Shown here: in pieces, positions 1-6,825 of the stretch | How the letters are laid out: each line of letters starts with the position of its first letter | Position numbering within the stretch: the stretch's first letter is position 1 | From: a virus | Strand: one strand, 5' to 3' | IMG/VR virus record: IMGVR_UViG_3300027742_000029 | Span: 1 to 32,015 of that record | DNA: 32,015 bases | Notes under the pieces: generated by a model | Databases searched by the model: none | What the model was told of the DNA's origin: nothing | Seen by the model: the letters and a program-made list of their open reading frames with translations, nothing else | Position numbers and translations under genes: made by a program

Positions 1-636
1 GTATCTCATTTAGATATTCCTGTCATTGAAGTTAAAAGCGTTCAAGATGTAAAAGATGCTTATAGGTTTATTACTGAAGCACAAGAAGCAAAATCATTTG
101 AAACAGCCTGCCTAGATTCAATCACAGAAATAGCACAAGTACTTCTCACACAATATAAGTCTGAAGAAAAAGACCCTAGACAAGCATACGGAAGATTAAT
201 TGATGACATGAGTTCATTGATTAGACAATTCCGTGACTTGAAAGGAAAGCATGTTTATTTCTCTGCAAAAATGACAAGAATGGAAGATGATTACACTGGT
301 ATCACTACATTCAAATCTATGATGCCTGGAAAAGCACTCGTAAATGATCTACCATTTTTCTTTGATGAAGTTTTTGCTCTAAGGATAGGTGCCGCTGAAG
401 ACAAATCAACTTTCAGATATATTCAAACTCAGCCTGATTTACAGTATGCGGCAAAGGATAGAAGTGGTAAACTTGATAAAATGGAAAGACCAGACTTAAC
501 TTTTATTTTTGATAAAATTCTAAAAAGAAATGATGAAAGTAAAGAGAAAGAAATAGAAAATAAAGAAGATCCTAAAGCCGAACAAAAAGAAAAGGCAGAA
601 CCAGAACCAGAAGAACAAAGCAAAAAGCAAGCATAA
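1..636 (+). CDS. Sak4-like RecA-fold phage recombinase (5' end missing)
   Basis: The frame is open from base 1, so the gene begins upstream and only its last 211 codons are seen; the internal ATG at 208 is not a credible start because the conserved domain begins before it. The Walker B-like strand TACLDSITEIA (about residues 37-47 of the visible part) is followed by a region about a short-lived complex with ssDNA and RMEDDYTG, typical of the AAA_24/Sak4 phage nucleotide-binding family. These proteins are RecA-like ATPases that anneal single strands in phage recombination. Walker A must lie upstream of the window. The last 40 residues are a Lys/Glu-rich, probably disordered tail. Its neighbours, a DUF669 protein and a Cas4/RecB-like nuclease, form the usual recombination set. 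Family assignment rests on motif and context. Confidence 0.75.
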   Translation, partial: VSHLDIPVIEVKSVQDVKDAYRFITEAQEAKSFETACLDSITEIAQVLLTQYKSEEKDPRQAYGRLIDDMSSLIRQFRDLKGKHVYFSAKMTRMEDDYTGITTFKSMMPGKALVNDLPFFFDEVFALRIGAAEDKSTFRYIQTQPDLQYAAKDRSGKLDKMERPDLTFIFDKILKRNDESKEKEIENKEDPKAEQKEKAEPEPEEQSKKQA

Positions 637-795
637 GAATCTGCGCCTCACTCATCGTGCAGATAAGATACCGACTGGCGTTACATACTGGTGGTTGGTC
701 GGTATTATTTAAACCAGTATGACTATAGATGTATGGGGCCGCCGTCATGTTGGCAACCTTCCTCGATCAGTCTATAGCGGTTAATACACGCTAAG

Positions 796-801
796 TATAA
801 T
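796..801 (+). promoter_or_regulatory. Possible -10 box (TATAAT)
   Basis: A perfect TATAAT lies inside the leader, 109 nt before the DUF669 start. No TTGACA-like -35 is found 16-18 bases upstream (the bases there are around TATAGC) and there is no extended TG. If used, transcription would start near 808 and cut into hairpin 802-826, leaving only the downstream pseudoknot in the leader. In AT-rich DNA such a hexamer can occur by chance. Confidence 0.25.
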
Positions 802-836
802 CCTGCCTCTCCCCTAACGAGGTAGGTGCAAATAAG

Positions 837-867
837 GTAGCATATTCAGAGCTACTTAAATCTGAAT
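837..867 (+). promoter_or_regulatory. Compact H-type pseudoknot upstream of the DUF669 start
   Basis: Stem 1 pairs GTAGC (837-841) with GCTAC (851-855). Stem 2 pairs ATTCAGA (844-850) with TCTGAAT (861-867). Loop 1 is two bases, there is no spacer between the stems, and loop 3 is TTAAA (856-860). This geometry allows coaxial stacking. The element ends 43 bases before the ATG at 910 and is followed by an A-rich tract with no pairing partner. Known precedent: the T4 gene 32 mRNA carries a compact pseudoknot at a similar place, where gp32 binds to block its own translation. A like role here is inferred. Confidence 0.55.
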
Positions 868-909
868 GAAATAAAACTAAACCAAAACAAACAACGCAGG
901 AATAGAAAA

Positions 910-1392
910 ATGGCAGAATTAATTTTTAATGGCACAAACCAAGAAGCAATGGATGACTTTTCTGTAATCCCTGTTGGTTACTACAATGCCCAAGTAGTTA
1001 AGTCAGATGTTGTACCTACCAAAGCAAAAACTGGTACTCGTATGAACCTTCAATTCAAAATCATTGATGGTGATTACAAAGGTCGAATTATCTTTGCTGG
1101 CTATAACATCACAAACCCTAATGAAGTTGCAGTAGAGATTTCTCGCAAAGAAATCAAATCTCTTTGTGATGCAATTGGTAAGCCTGATGGGATTCGTGAT
1201 ACTACTGAATTGCATAACATTCCTTTGCAAATCAAATTGAAGATTGTTCCTGAAAATGGGCAGTATGCTGCAAAGAATGAAATTTCATTCTATGAACCTT
1301 ATGAAGGCGTTTCTACTGGTTCAGAAGTCAGTGGTGAATTCATACAGGCAAGTGAAGGATCAGGCTCTACTAAGCCAGAATGGGCGCAATAA
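910..1392 (+). CDS. DUF669 phage protein, probable ssDNA-binding partner of the recombinase
   Basis: The 160-residue product matches the phage DUF669 family: an N-terminal ELIFNGTNQE segment, the conserved IPVGYYNAQVVKSD strand (about 20-34), a central beta-rich part with NLQFKIIDGDYKGR (47-60), and a disordered Gly/Ser/Glu-rich C-terminal tail ending in a short acidic/aromatic end (PEWAQ), similar in style to SSB tails. Family members are encoded beside Sak-type recombinases and behave as OB-fold-like ssDNA-binding proteins. The start is supported by AGGA at 898-901, eight bases upstream. It lies between the structured leader and an intrinsic terminator, so it may be controlled apart from the genes that follow. 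Function is by family and context. Confidence 0.8.
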   Translation: MAELIFNGTNQEAMDDFSVIPVGYYNAQVVKSDVVPTKAKTGTRMNLQFKIIDGDYKGRIIFAGYNITNPNEVAVEISRKEIKSLCDAIGKPDGIRDTTELHNIPLQIKLKIVPENGQYAAKNEISFYEPYEGVSTGSEVSGEFIQASEGSGSTKPEWAQ

Positions 1393-1411
1393 TTAAACAG
1401 TAAGTTAACAT

Positions 1412-1436
1412 AGGCAGGCTTTTAGTCTGCCTTTTT
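1412..1436 (+). terminator. Rho-independent terminator after the DUF669 gene
   Basis: An 8-bp stem (1412-1419 with 1425-1432, one G-U) with a five-base loop TTTTA is followed directly by a run of T (1432-1436). It lies 20 bases after the DUF669 stop and 25 bases before the next start, so it would lower transcription into the nuclease and replication genes. Confidence 0.8.
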
Positions 1437-1461
1437 ACTCTCTACAACAAGGGATTTTATC

Positions 1462-2322
1462 ATGGCAGATATTGGAAGTTTCTTAGATAATGAAAAAACA
1501 AGGATAGTTGATTTAATTGATAAGACTAATACTACGGAAAGCTTGCCTAGACCTTACCTCGGAATGAGCCAATTAGGCGAAAATTGTGCACGGAAGTTAT
1601 GGTTTTATTTTAGATGGACAGCCAAAGATAAGATTGATGGCAGAGTTAACAGAATTTTTACTACTGGTCATAATGCTGAAGCAGATATGATTAGAGATTT
1701 AGAGTCAATAGGCGTGAAAACTTGGGACACCCTCGACTCCCAAGCTGGCTTTCACGCTGTAAGCAACCATTGTCGCGGCCATTCTGACGGGATGGCTCTT
1801 GGTATTCCTGGGGCAGAAAAAACAACGCATTTATTAGAATTCAAAACTTCATCTGATAAGCTGTTTAAATTAGTTAAAAAGAATGGGGTTGAAAAAGAGA
1901 AATATATACACTTTTGCCAGATAATTCTATATATGCATTTTTCAAAAACGACAAGAGCGTTGTATTTAGTATACAATAAAAACACCTCTGAATATTATGC
2001 TGAAAGAGTGCACGCAAATAATGAGCTGGCCAAAGATTTAATATTCAAAGCTACCCTAATTATTGGCTCTGAAAATGTTGCCGATTTTATGAAGATTGGA
2101 AATGGCAGTCCATCATTCTATAAATGCAAATTCTGTAACTTTTCTAGTGTTTGTCATGGTCAAGAGAAAGCTTTGAAAAATTGTAGAACCTGCAAATATG
2201 CTGATGTTCTCGATGATGGCAAATGGGGCTGTAGTTTACACGAACTAGATGATGTTGCTACTGAGAACCAAGCCAAGGGTTGTGGCTCCCATGAATATCT
2301 TGAGTGTTTGGAGGAACTTTAG
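1462..2322 (+). CDS. Cas4/RecB-like PD-(D/E)XK nuclease with Cys clusters
   Basis: 286 residues. The core motifs of the RecB nuclease family are seen in order: His70 (TTGH), Asp109 (GHSDG), Glu126-x-Lys128 (LLEFKTS) and Gln153/Tyr157 (QIILY). Cys42 together with Cys222, Cys225 and Cys231 (CxxCx5C) has the spacing of the [4Fe-4S]-binding cysteines of Cas4, AddB and related nucleases. A second set, Cys241, Cys244, Cys257 and Cys274, follows and may bind zinc. The likely role is 5'-3' resection or end processing for recombination with the Sak4-like and DUF669 proteins. AAGGGA precedes the ATG. It is separated from DUF669 by a terminator, and the next gene starts 2 nt after its stop. Confidence 0.8.
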   Translation: MADIGSFLDNEKTRIVDLIDKTNTTESLPRPYLGMSQLGENCARKLWFYFRWTAKDKIDGRVNRIFTTGHNAEADMIRDLESIGVKTWDTLDSQAGFHAVSNHCRGHSDGMALGIPGAEKTTHLLEFKTSSDKLFKLVKKNGVEKEKYIHFCQIILYMHFSKTTRALYLVYNKNTSEYYAERVHANNELAKDLIFKATLIIGSENVADFMKIGNGSPSFYKCKFCNFSSVCHGQEKALKNCRTCKYADVLDDGKWGCSLHELDDVATENQAKGCGSHEYLECLEEL

Positions 2323-2323
2323 T

Positions 2324-3046
2324 ATGAGACCTCAAAGCATATTGATAGACCAGAAATACCAATTAAATAACGGTGGATGGGCAATAGCAACAGAGTATAT
2401 AAACTCAAAGAGGGTTCGTATAGTCACAGATACTGGTTATAAAACAACAGTTCGTGCCGACCAGATAAATAATGGCAATGTGCTTGACCCTTTTGCAAAA
2501 ACAACATTTGGCATTGGGTATTTTGGCGAGAGGTTTCTGACTGGTAACTATACTAAAAAGGAGTTGTCACGCTGGAAGAAGATGTTCGAGCGATGTTACT
2601 CAAGTATTTATCTATTAGATCACCCAGAATGTGAAGGTTTATCAATTGATCCAGAGTGGCACAACTTCTCAAACTTTGTTGATTGGTCGAAAGAAAATTA
2701 TGTTGAAGGATACCAGCTTGACAGAAACATTTTATCTTTTGGCAATAAGGTTTATGGCCCTAAAACCTGCATTTATGCCCCAAGAAAAATAGCTTATTTC
2801 TTTAATGGAAACGCCAAAAGTAGAGGTGAGTTATCTTTAGGGGTAAGCAATAGGACTGACTACAAAACAAATAGTTTTAGAGCATCAGGAACTAACAAAT
2901 CGTTCAAGTCAGAGGAAGAGGCTAAAGCTGAATATTGGAGGGTAAAAAGAGGAAAGCTTGATGAGCTAATAAAAGAATTCCCCAAGTTTGAAGTTATATT
3001 GATTGATTGTTTTGATATGTTTAAAGAGAGGAACAATGAAGTATGA
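2324..3046 (+). CDS. HNH/AP2-type homing-endonuclease-like protein
   Basis: 240 residues from the ATG at 2324, chosen because GGAGGA lies 8 bases upstream; a longer in-frame start at 2249 lies inside the nuclease gene. The order of features is that of a phage family often annotated as HNH or AP2/ERF DNA-binding proteins: a basic N-terminal beta domain (YKTTVRADQI), GIGYFGE (about 63-69), RWKKMFERCY (83-92), PEWHNFSNFVDW (110-121), LDRNILSFGNKVYGPKTC (132-149) and a C-terminal AP2-like segment ending in an A.AEYW helix. Such genes are usually free-standing mobile elements that cut DNA. A clear His-Asn-His set is not obvious, so activity is uncertain. It is wedged between the nuclease and helicase genes and overlaps the helicase by 11 nt. 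Confidence 0.6.
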   Translation: MRPQSILIDQKYQLNNGGWAIATEYINSKRVRIVTDTGYKTTVRADQINNGNVLDPFAKTTFGIGYFGERFLTGNYTKKELSRWKKMFERCYSSIYLLDHPECEGLSIDPEWHNFSNFVDWSKENYVEGYQLDRNILSFGNKVYGPKTCIYAPRKIAYFFNGNAKSRGELSLGVSNRTDYKTNSFRASGTNKSFKSEEEAKAEYWRVKRGKLDELIKEFPKFEVILIDCFDMFKERNNEV

Positions 3047-4598
3047 CGATAGGTGGTATCAAGCAGAAGCTTCTGATTCTTTATTGGAAAGAGTGCTTGT
3101 ACCAGATGTAAACCCTATAGCAGCAATTCCTACTGGAGCAGGTAAAACATACATTGCAGTTCTTTTTATAAGGAAGTTTTTAGAAGTTTATCCTGATAAA
3201 AAGATCATCGTTTTATCCCATGTTCTTGAGATAATACAGCAAAACTACAAGGCGCTTTATCAGCATTTTGGTGATGAGATTGCTGTTAACTCAGCTAAGA
3301 TGAATCGTAGAGAAGCCGGGAAGATAACTGTTGCTGGTATTCAGTCTGTTTATAAAAATCCTGGACAGTTTGGTGATGTTGGTTTAATCATTGTTGATGA
3401 ATGTCATTTGGTTGGTGAAGACAATGCCGGAATGTATAGAACATTTATAGCAAACTTCAAATGTCCTTGTGCTGGTCTTACTGCAACACCATTCAGGTCT
3501 CGTGGTTATCTGCATACAATGGAGAATGCTTTATTCACTGAGATTTCGTATGATCTGACTTCTACTGAAAATGTCAATAGGCTTATCAGTGAAGGCTACC
3601 TTTCAAAAATGTATTGCAGATCAACTAAAATGCAGATGGATACAAAAGGGATACCAAAACAAGGAGGCGATTTTAGCAATAAAGCATTGGATTTAAAATT
3701 TAATACTAATACTGTAACAGAAACTGCTTTAAACGAGGTTATTGAGATAGGTGGAAGTTATAAGAAATGGTTGATATTTGCCATAAGCATAGATCATGCC
3801 GAGCATATACAGGAATTTCTTAACGAGAATGGAATCAACACTGGTATTGTACATTCAAAAATGGATAGAGACCGTGAACAAACTCTTGACTGGTTTAGGG
3901 ATGGTTTTTATAGAGGTATAGTAAGTGTAAATGCTTTAACGACTGGTTTGGATATTCCAGATGTTGATATGATTGTAATGTTAAGGCCAACTGATTCTCC
4001 AGTTGTTTATGCTCAATCTGCTGGTAGAGGTTTCAGGGTAGCAGAAGGAAAAGATCACTGTTTGGTGTTGGATTTTGCTAACAATGTTGCAACTCATGGC
4101 CCTATTGATAAAATAAGAGTTAGAGAAAAAGGAAAGAAAACTAAAGGTGAACCGATAACAAAAGTTTGTCCTAAATGCTCTCTTATAGTTCATCCAACTT
4201 GCAAAGTTTGCCCAGCTTGTTTAACTGAATTTATCTTCAAAGTAAAAATAGAAAACTCTGCATCTGATCTTGATATTATCAGTAAGAGCCAACAGTTTTG
4301 GGCCGATGTTGATTATATGAACGTCAAAAGGCACACAAAAAGAGGAAAGCCTGATTCTCTAAGAATTGATTTTACTTGTGGTTTAAGGCGTTATACTCAA
4401 TGGGTTTCAGTAAGGTCTCCTAATTGGGATGCTTCACACGCTGCAAGGTATGCATTAAGAGAGTACTGTGATTTAGACGATGTTTTTCTTTTAACAGTAG
4501 ATACAATACTAGGAATAAAAGATACATTTAAAGTTCCAAAAAGAATATATGTCGATGAAAGCGGCAAATGGCCTGAAATAATTAATAAGGAGTTTTGA
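3036..4598 (+). CDS. SF2 DNA helicase with zinc ribbon
   Basis: 520 residues from the ATG at 3036, supported by AGAGAGG upstream; the longer in-frame start at 3003 lacks a good site. Walker A IPTGAGKT (31-38), DECH box (121-124), TATPFR (149-154) and a motif VI of the form QSAGRGFR are those of superfamily 2 (DEAD/UvsW/RecQ-like ATPases). After the second RecA fold a zinc ribbon CPKC...CPAC sits near residues 377-395, and about 120 further residues follow that I do not recognise. It likely unwinds DNA in replication or recombination; the class is secure, the exact role is not. Confidence 0.85.
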   Translation: MKYDDRWYQAEASDSLLERVLVPDVNPIAAIPTGAGKTYIAVLFIRKFLEVYPDKKIIVLSHVLEIIQQNYKALYQHFGDEIAVNSAKMNRREAGKITVAGIQSVYKNPGQFGDVGLIIVDECHLVGEDNAGMYRTFIANFKCPCAGLTATPFRSRGYLHTMENALFTEISYDLTSTENVNRLISEGYLSKMYCRSTKMQMDTKGIPKQGGDFSNKALDLKFNTNTVTETALNEVIEIGGSYKKWLIFAISIDHAEHIQEFLNENGINTGIVHSKMDRDREQTLDWFRDGFYRGIVSVNALTTGLDIPDVDMIVMLRPTDSPVVYAQSAGRGFRVAEGKDHCLVLDFANNVATHGPIDKIRVREKGKKTKGEPITKVCPKCSLIVHPTCKVCPACLTEFIFKVKIENSASDLDIISKSQQFWADVDYMNVKRHTKRGKPDSLRIDFTCGLRRYTQWVSVRSPNWDASHAARYALREYCDLDDVFLLTVDTILGIKDTFKVPKRIYVDESGKWPEIINKEF

Positions 4599-4599
4599 C

Positions 4600-5343
4600 A
4601 TGAGAGCAATTTTCAGCTCTAAATTTCCACCAGTAAATTCAATTGCAAGAAGCATTGCTTTTAACTCATTGATAGTTAACAAAGGAAAAAAGATGTATTG
4701 TGATTTCTTGCCTCTAATGGAAAAGATGGGCTATTTTGATAATGAGTCTTGTTTTTCTATACATGATTTATACAAAGAGTTTGGCATTAATCCTTTTGGC
4801 GTGTTATCAAAAAGATATTTTTACTCAAAATACAAGAATGGAATAGTTGTTGGAGCAGGCTCTGGCGAGGATTGCATAGATATAATAGATAACCCAAATT
4901 GGCATTTGTTTGATCTTACAGATTTGAGGATGATTAATCAGGCAGTTAGTTATGAATGCGGGGTTGGAGAGTTCAATGTAACATCAACTAACGATGGAGA
5001 TACAATCGTTGAAGTTTCAGATAAATACAAAGTTGAGTCTAAGGCCATAGAATTTGTTTCCATAGATAGCCTTAATTTTTCAAGATGCGATTTAATATCT
5101 ATTGACGCAGAAGGATCAGGACTTGATGTTCTAGCAGGAGCAGTTGATACAATAACCAGACATAGCCCTGATATATTCGTATCAATTTATCATAACTGGC
5201 AAGAGTATTTGCTGATTATCCCAATGTTGTTTGATATGGGTTATGAAATTGACGTCATAAGAACACCAAACTTTATGCCGCAACAGCCACACTTAGATTT
5301 GACACTTTTGTGTAAAAAACCAAGAGAGGAAGTAATAGGATGA
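4600..5343 (+). CDS. FkbM-like SAM methyltransferase
   Basis: 247 residues. The core has a glycine-rich SAM-binding strand (VVGAGSGEDC, about 86-95), and a second hallmark of the FkbM/Methyltransf_21 family, LISIDAEGSGLDVLAGA (about 165-181), followed by PDIFVSIYH. Family members are usually O-methyltransferases acting on sugars or small molecules. The target here is unknown; options are a host surface glycan, a virion protein or a modified nucleotide. AAGGAG lies 7-10 bases before the ATG, and the gene overlaps the next by 4 nt (ATGA), so it belongs to the nucleotide-metabolism run. Confidence 0.65.
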   Translation: MRAIFSSKFPPVNSIARSIAFNSLIVNKGKKMYCDFLPLMEKMGYFDNESCFSIHDLYKEFGINPFGVLSKRYFYSKYKNGIVVGAGSGEDCIDIIDNPNWHLFDLTDLRMINQAVSYECGVGEFNVTSTNDGDTIVEVSDKYKVESKAIEFVSIDSLNFSRCDLISIDAEGSGLDVLAGAVDTITRHSPDIFVSIYHNWQEYLLIIPMLFDMGYEIDVIRTPNFMPQQPHLDLTLLCKKPREEVIG

Positions 5344-5774
5344 AATTTTATATAGCATCACCATTTTTTAATGATAGGCAAATTGAAATTGTCGAAGAAA
5401 TAAAAAGAATCCTAGATAATAGAGGTTTTCATTATTTCTCCCCAAAAGATGATTGTGTTTTTGAAAACGGTAAAGGTATTGACTCAAGAGAGATATTTGA
5501 TACAAACTGTAGAGAGATTGATGATGCTGATGGCATAATTGCTGTTACTGATGGCTCAGATGCCGGAACTATGTGGGAATGCGGATATGCTTATGAAAAA
5601 AGAAATGTAATTTACGTTTGGGTTGATTATATAGAAGGAAAAGACTTTAATATCATGCTTGCCCATTCAGCAAACGCAGTTGCGAAAGGTATGACAGAGC
5701 TTCGCACAATTCTTGATTTTGTTTTAAAGAATGGTCGCACGCCAAACAAAGAATACATAGGGAATATGAAATGA
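5340..5774 (+). CDS. Nucleoside 2-deoxyribosyltransferase-like protein
   Basis: 144 residues, close to the usual length of the family. It starts MKFYIASPFF, the beta1 and phosphate-loop region, has a DADGIIAVTDG strand (62-72), the catalytic stretch SDAGTMWECGYA (73-84) in which Glu80 corresponds to the nucleophile, and FNIML (103-107). These enzymes exchange or remove bases on deoxyribonucleosides or their monophosphates. With the following phosphohydrolase, kinase and ThyX genes it points to salvage or remodelling of the dNTP pool. It overlaps both neighbours by 4 nt (ATGA). Confidence 0.8.
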   Translation: MKFYIASPFFNDRQIEIVEEIKRILDNRGFHYFSPKDDCVFENGKGIDSREIFDTNCREIDDADGIIAVTDGSDAGTMWECGYAYEKRNVIYVWVDYIEGKDFNIMLAHSANAVAKGMTELRTILDFVLKNGRTPNKEYIGNMK

Positions 5775-6283
5775 CTGAAGAAATTAGTATGAAAAAGTAC
5801 ATAAAGATGATTTATCCATTGTCTTACATAATCAGGTACAGTAATGTTCCAAGGATCAAAGATGAGTCTGTTGCAGAACATAGCTTTTACGTCGCTGCAA
5901 TTGTACAAAAACTGTATGAAGAATATTGTTTTGATCTAGGCAAAGCTTTGAATATGGCAATATCTCATGATATTATTGAAATTCATACTAATGATATTCC
6001 GCACTTGATAAAGAATAGGCATCCAAAGCTAGTAGGACTTCTAAAAAAAATAGAGGTTGAAGAAGCCGAAGGATTCCCATTTGCTGTTAGTGCTGGGATA
6101 AGCGATCTTCTTGAGGATTCAGTTGAGACAAAGATAGTTAAATTGGCGGATGCAATCCAATGCGAGCAATATGCTAGAAATGAAAAACAATTAGGTAATT
6201 CTGGTTATATGGATAAAGTCATAAAAAACTCTGTTGAGAGAATAGAACATATTAGAAAGAGTCTTGAGGATTATGATGCATGA
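5771..6283 (+). CDS. HD-domain (YfbR-like) nucleotide phosphohydrolase
   Basis: 170 residues. The HD metal site is complete: His37 (VAEHSF), His66-Asp67 (SHDIIE) and Asp127 (KLADAIQ). The NDIPHLIK segment after IIEIHT is the YfbR-type substrate loop. YfbR is a 5'-deoxynucleotidase, and the same fold is used by DatZ, the dATP-removing enzyme of 2-aminoadenine phages; the sequence alone does not tell these apart. It most likely trims a dNMP or dNTP pool for the phage polymerase. ATGA overlaps on both sides place it in the coupled run with the deoxyribosyltransferase and proofreading exonuclease. Confidence 0.8.
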   Translation: MTEEISMKKYIKMIYPLSYIIRYSNVPRIKDESVAEHSFYVAAIVQKLYEEYCFDLGKALNMAISHDIIEIHTNDIPHLIKNRHPKLVGLLKKIEVEEAEGFPFAVSAGISDLLEDSVETKIVKLADAIQCEQYARNEKQLGNSGYMDKVIKNSVERIEHIRKSLEDYDA

Positions 6284-6825
6284 ATATTGTTATTTTTGAT
6301 ACTGAAACGACTGGCCTCACTAAAGCTGCGCCTGCAAGGATCGAACTTCAACCTTATATGACTGAAATTTATTGCCTAAAGATAAATGAAAAGTTTGAAA
6401 AGGTCGGAGAACTTGAGTCAATGGTTAAGCCGCCAATCCCAATAAGCAAAGAAATAACAAAAATAACAGGGATAACAGACTATGACGTTGCACATGCCCC
6501 GATATTCTTTTCAATCTATGATAGACTGTATGATTTCTTTAGTGATGTTGATATTGTTGTCGGTCATAATGTTTCTTTTGATATTGATGTTATGCATTAT
6601 GAACTTTTCAGACATGATCTTGACAAAAAATTCTGCTATCCAAAAAGGCATATTTGCACGGTCGAAGAAAGCTACCACATTAAGAACAAAAGGTTAAAGT
6701 TAATTCAGTTGCATGAAGAGTTGTTTGGTGAAGGTTTTGATGGTGGACATCGCGCCAGAAATGACGTCGTTGCCACTGCATCATGTTTTGTAGAACTTGT
6801 CAAAAGAGGTGATATAGCTTTATGA
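6280..6825 (+). CDS. DnaQ-like 3'-5' exonuclease (polymerase proofreading subunit)
   Basis: 181 residues with all DEDDh motifs: Exo I FDTETTGL (Asp7, Glu9), Exo II GHNVSFDID (Asp101) and Exo III GHRARNDVVAT (His157, Asp162). It is about the size of the catalytic domain of DNA polymerase III epsilon and lacks a long C-terminal tail. It ends inside the start of the polymerase gene (4-nt overlap), so the two are almost surely made together and act as polymerase and proofreader. That fits a polymerase whose own PHP domain looks inactive. Confidence 0.9.
   Translation: MNIVIFDTETTGLTKAAPARIELQPYMTEIYCLKINEKFEKVGELESMVKPPIPISKEITKITGITDYDVAHAPIFFSIYDRLYDFFSDVDIVVGHNVSFDIDVMHYELFRHDLDKKFCYPKRHICTVEESYHIKNKRLKLIQLHEELFGEGFDGGHRARNDVVATASCFVELVKRGDIAL

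Larger units (their letters stand above)
637..909 (+). ncRNA. Highly structured intergenic leader RNA, candidate cis-regulator
   Basis: These 273 nt hold no gene. Perfect or near-perfect complementary segments cover most of bases 639-867. Hairpin 1 is 639-646/657-664. An H-type pseudoknot is 668-675/698-705 interlocked with 684-692/713-721. A long-range helix 723-729/771-777 encloses a small hairpin 741-744/751-754. A hairpin 775-779/789-793 competes with that helix. Hairpin 6 is 802-809/819-826 (one G-U). A second H-type pseudoknot is 837-841/851-855 interlocked with 844-850/861-867. Bases 868-897 are A-rich and unpaired, and the AGGA ribosome site (898-901) of the DUF669 gene follows. It matches no riboswitch, tRNA, tmRNA or intron that I can recognise. 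Pairings were found by eye, without energy calculation. Confidence 0.6.

Noticed and set aside
208-636. Complete 142-residue gene starting at ATG 208
   Set aside because: The frame is open from base 1 and contains the conserved ATPase strand before 208, so this ATG is internal to a truncated gene.
775-793. Anticodon-arm-like hairpin
   Set aside because: A 5-bp stem with a 9-base loop and no acceptor, D or T arms around it.
637-909. tRNA, tmRNA or group I intron in the leader
   Set aside because: No T-loop GTTCGA-type core, no CCA end, no tag reading frame and no conserved intron P7 core. An intron would also interrupt a gene, which this does not.
2249-2323. Longer start for the homing-nuclease-like gene (2249)
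   Set aside because: It overlaps the Cas4-like gene by 74 bases and lacks a ribosome site; ATG 2324 follows GGAGGA.
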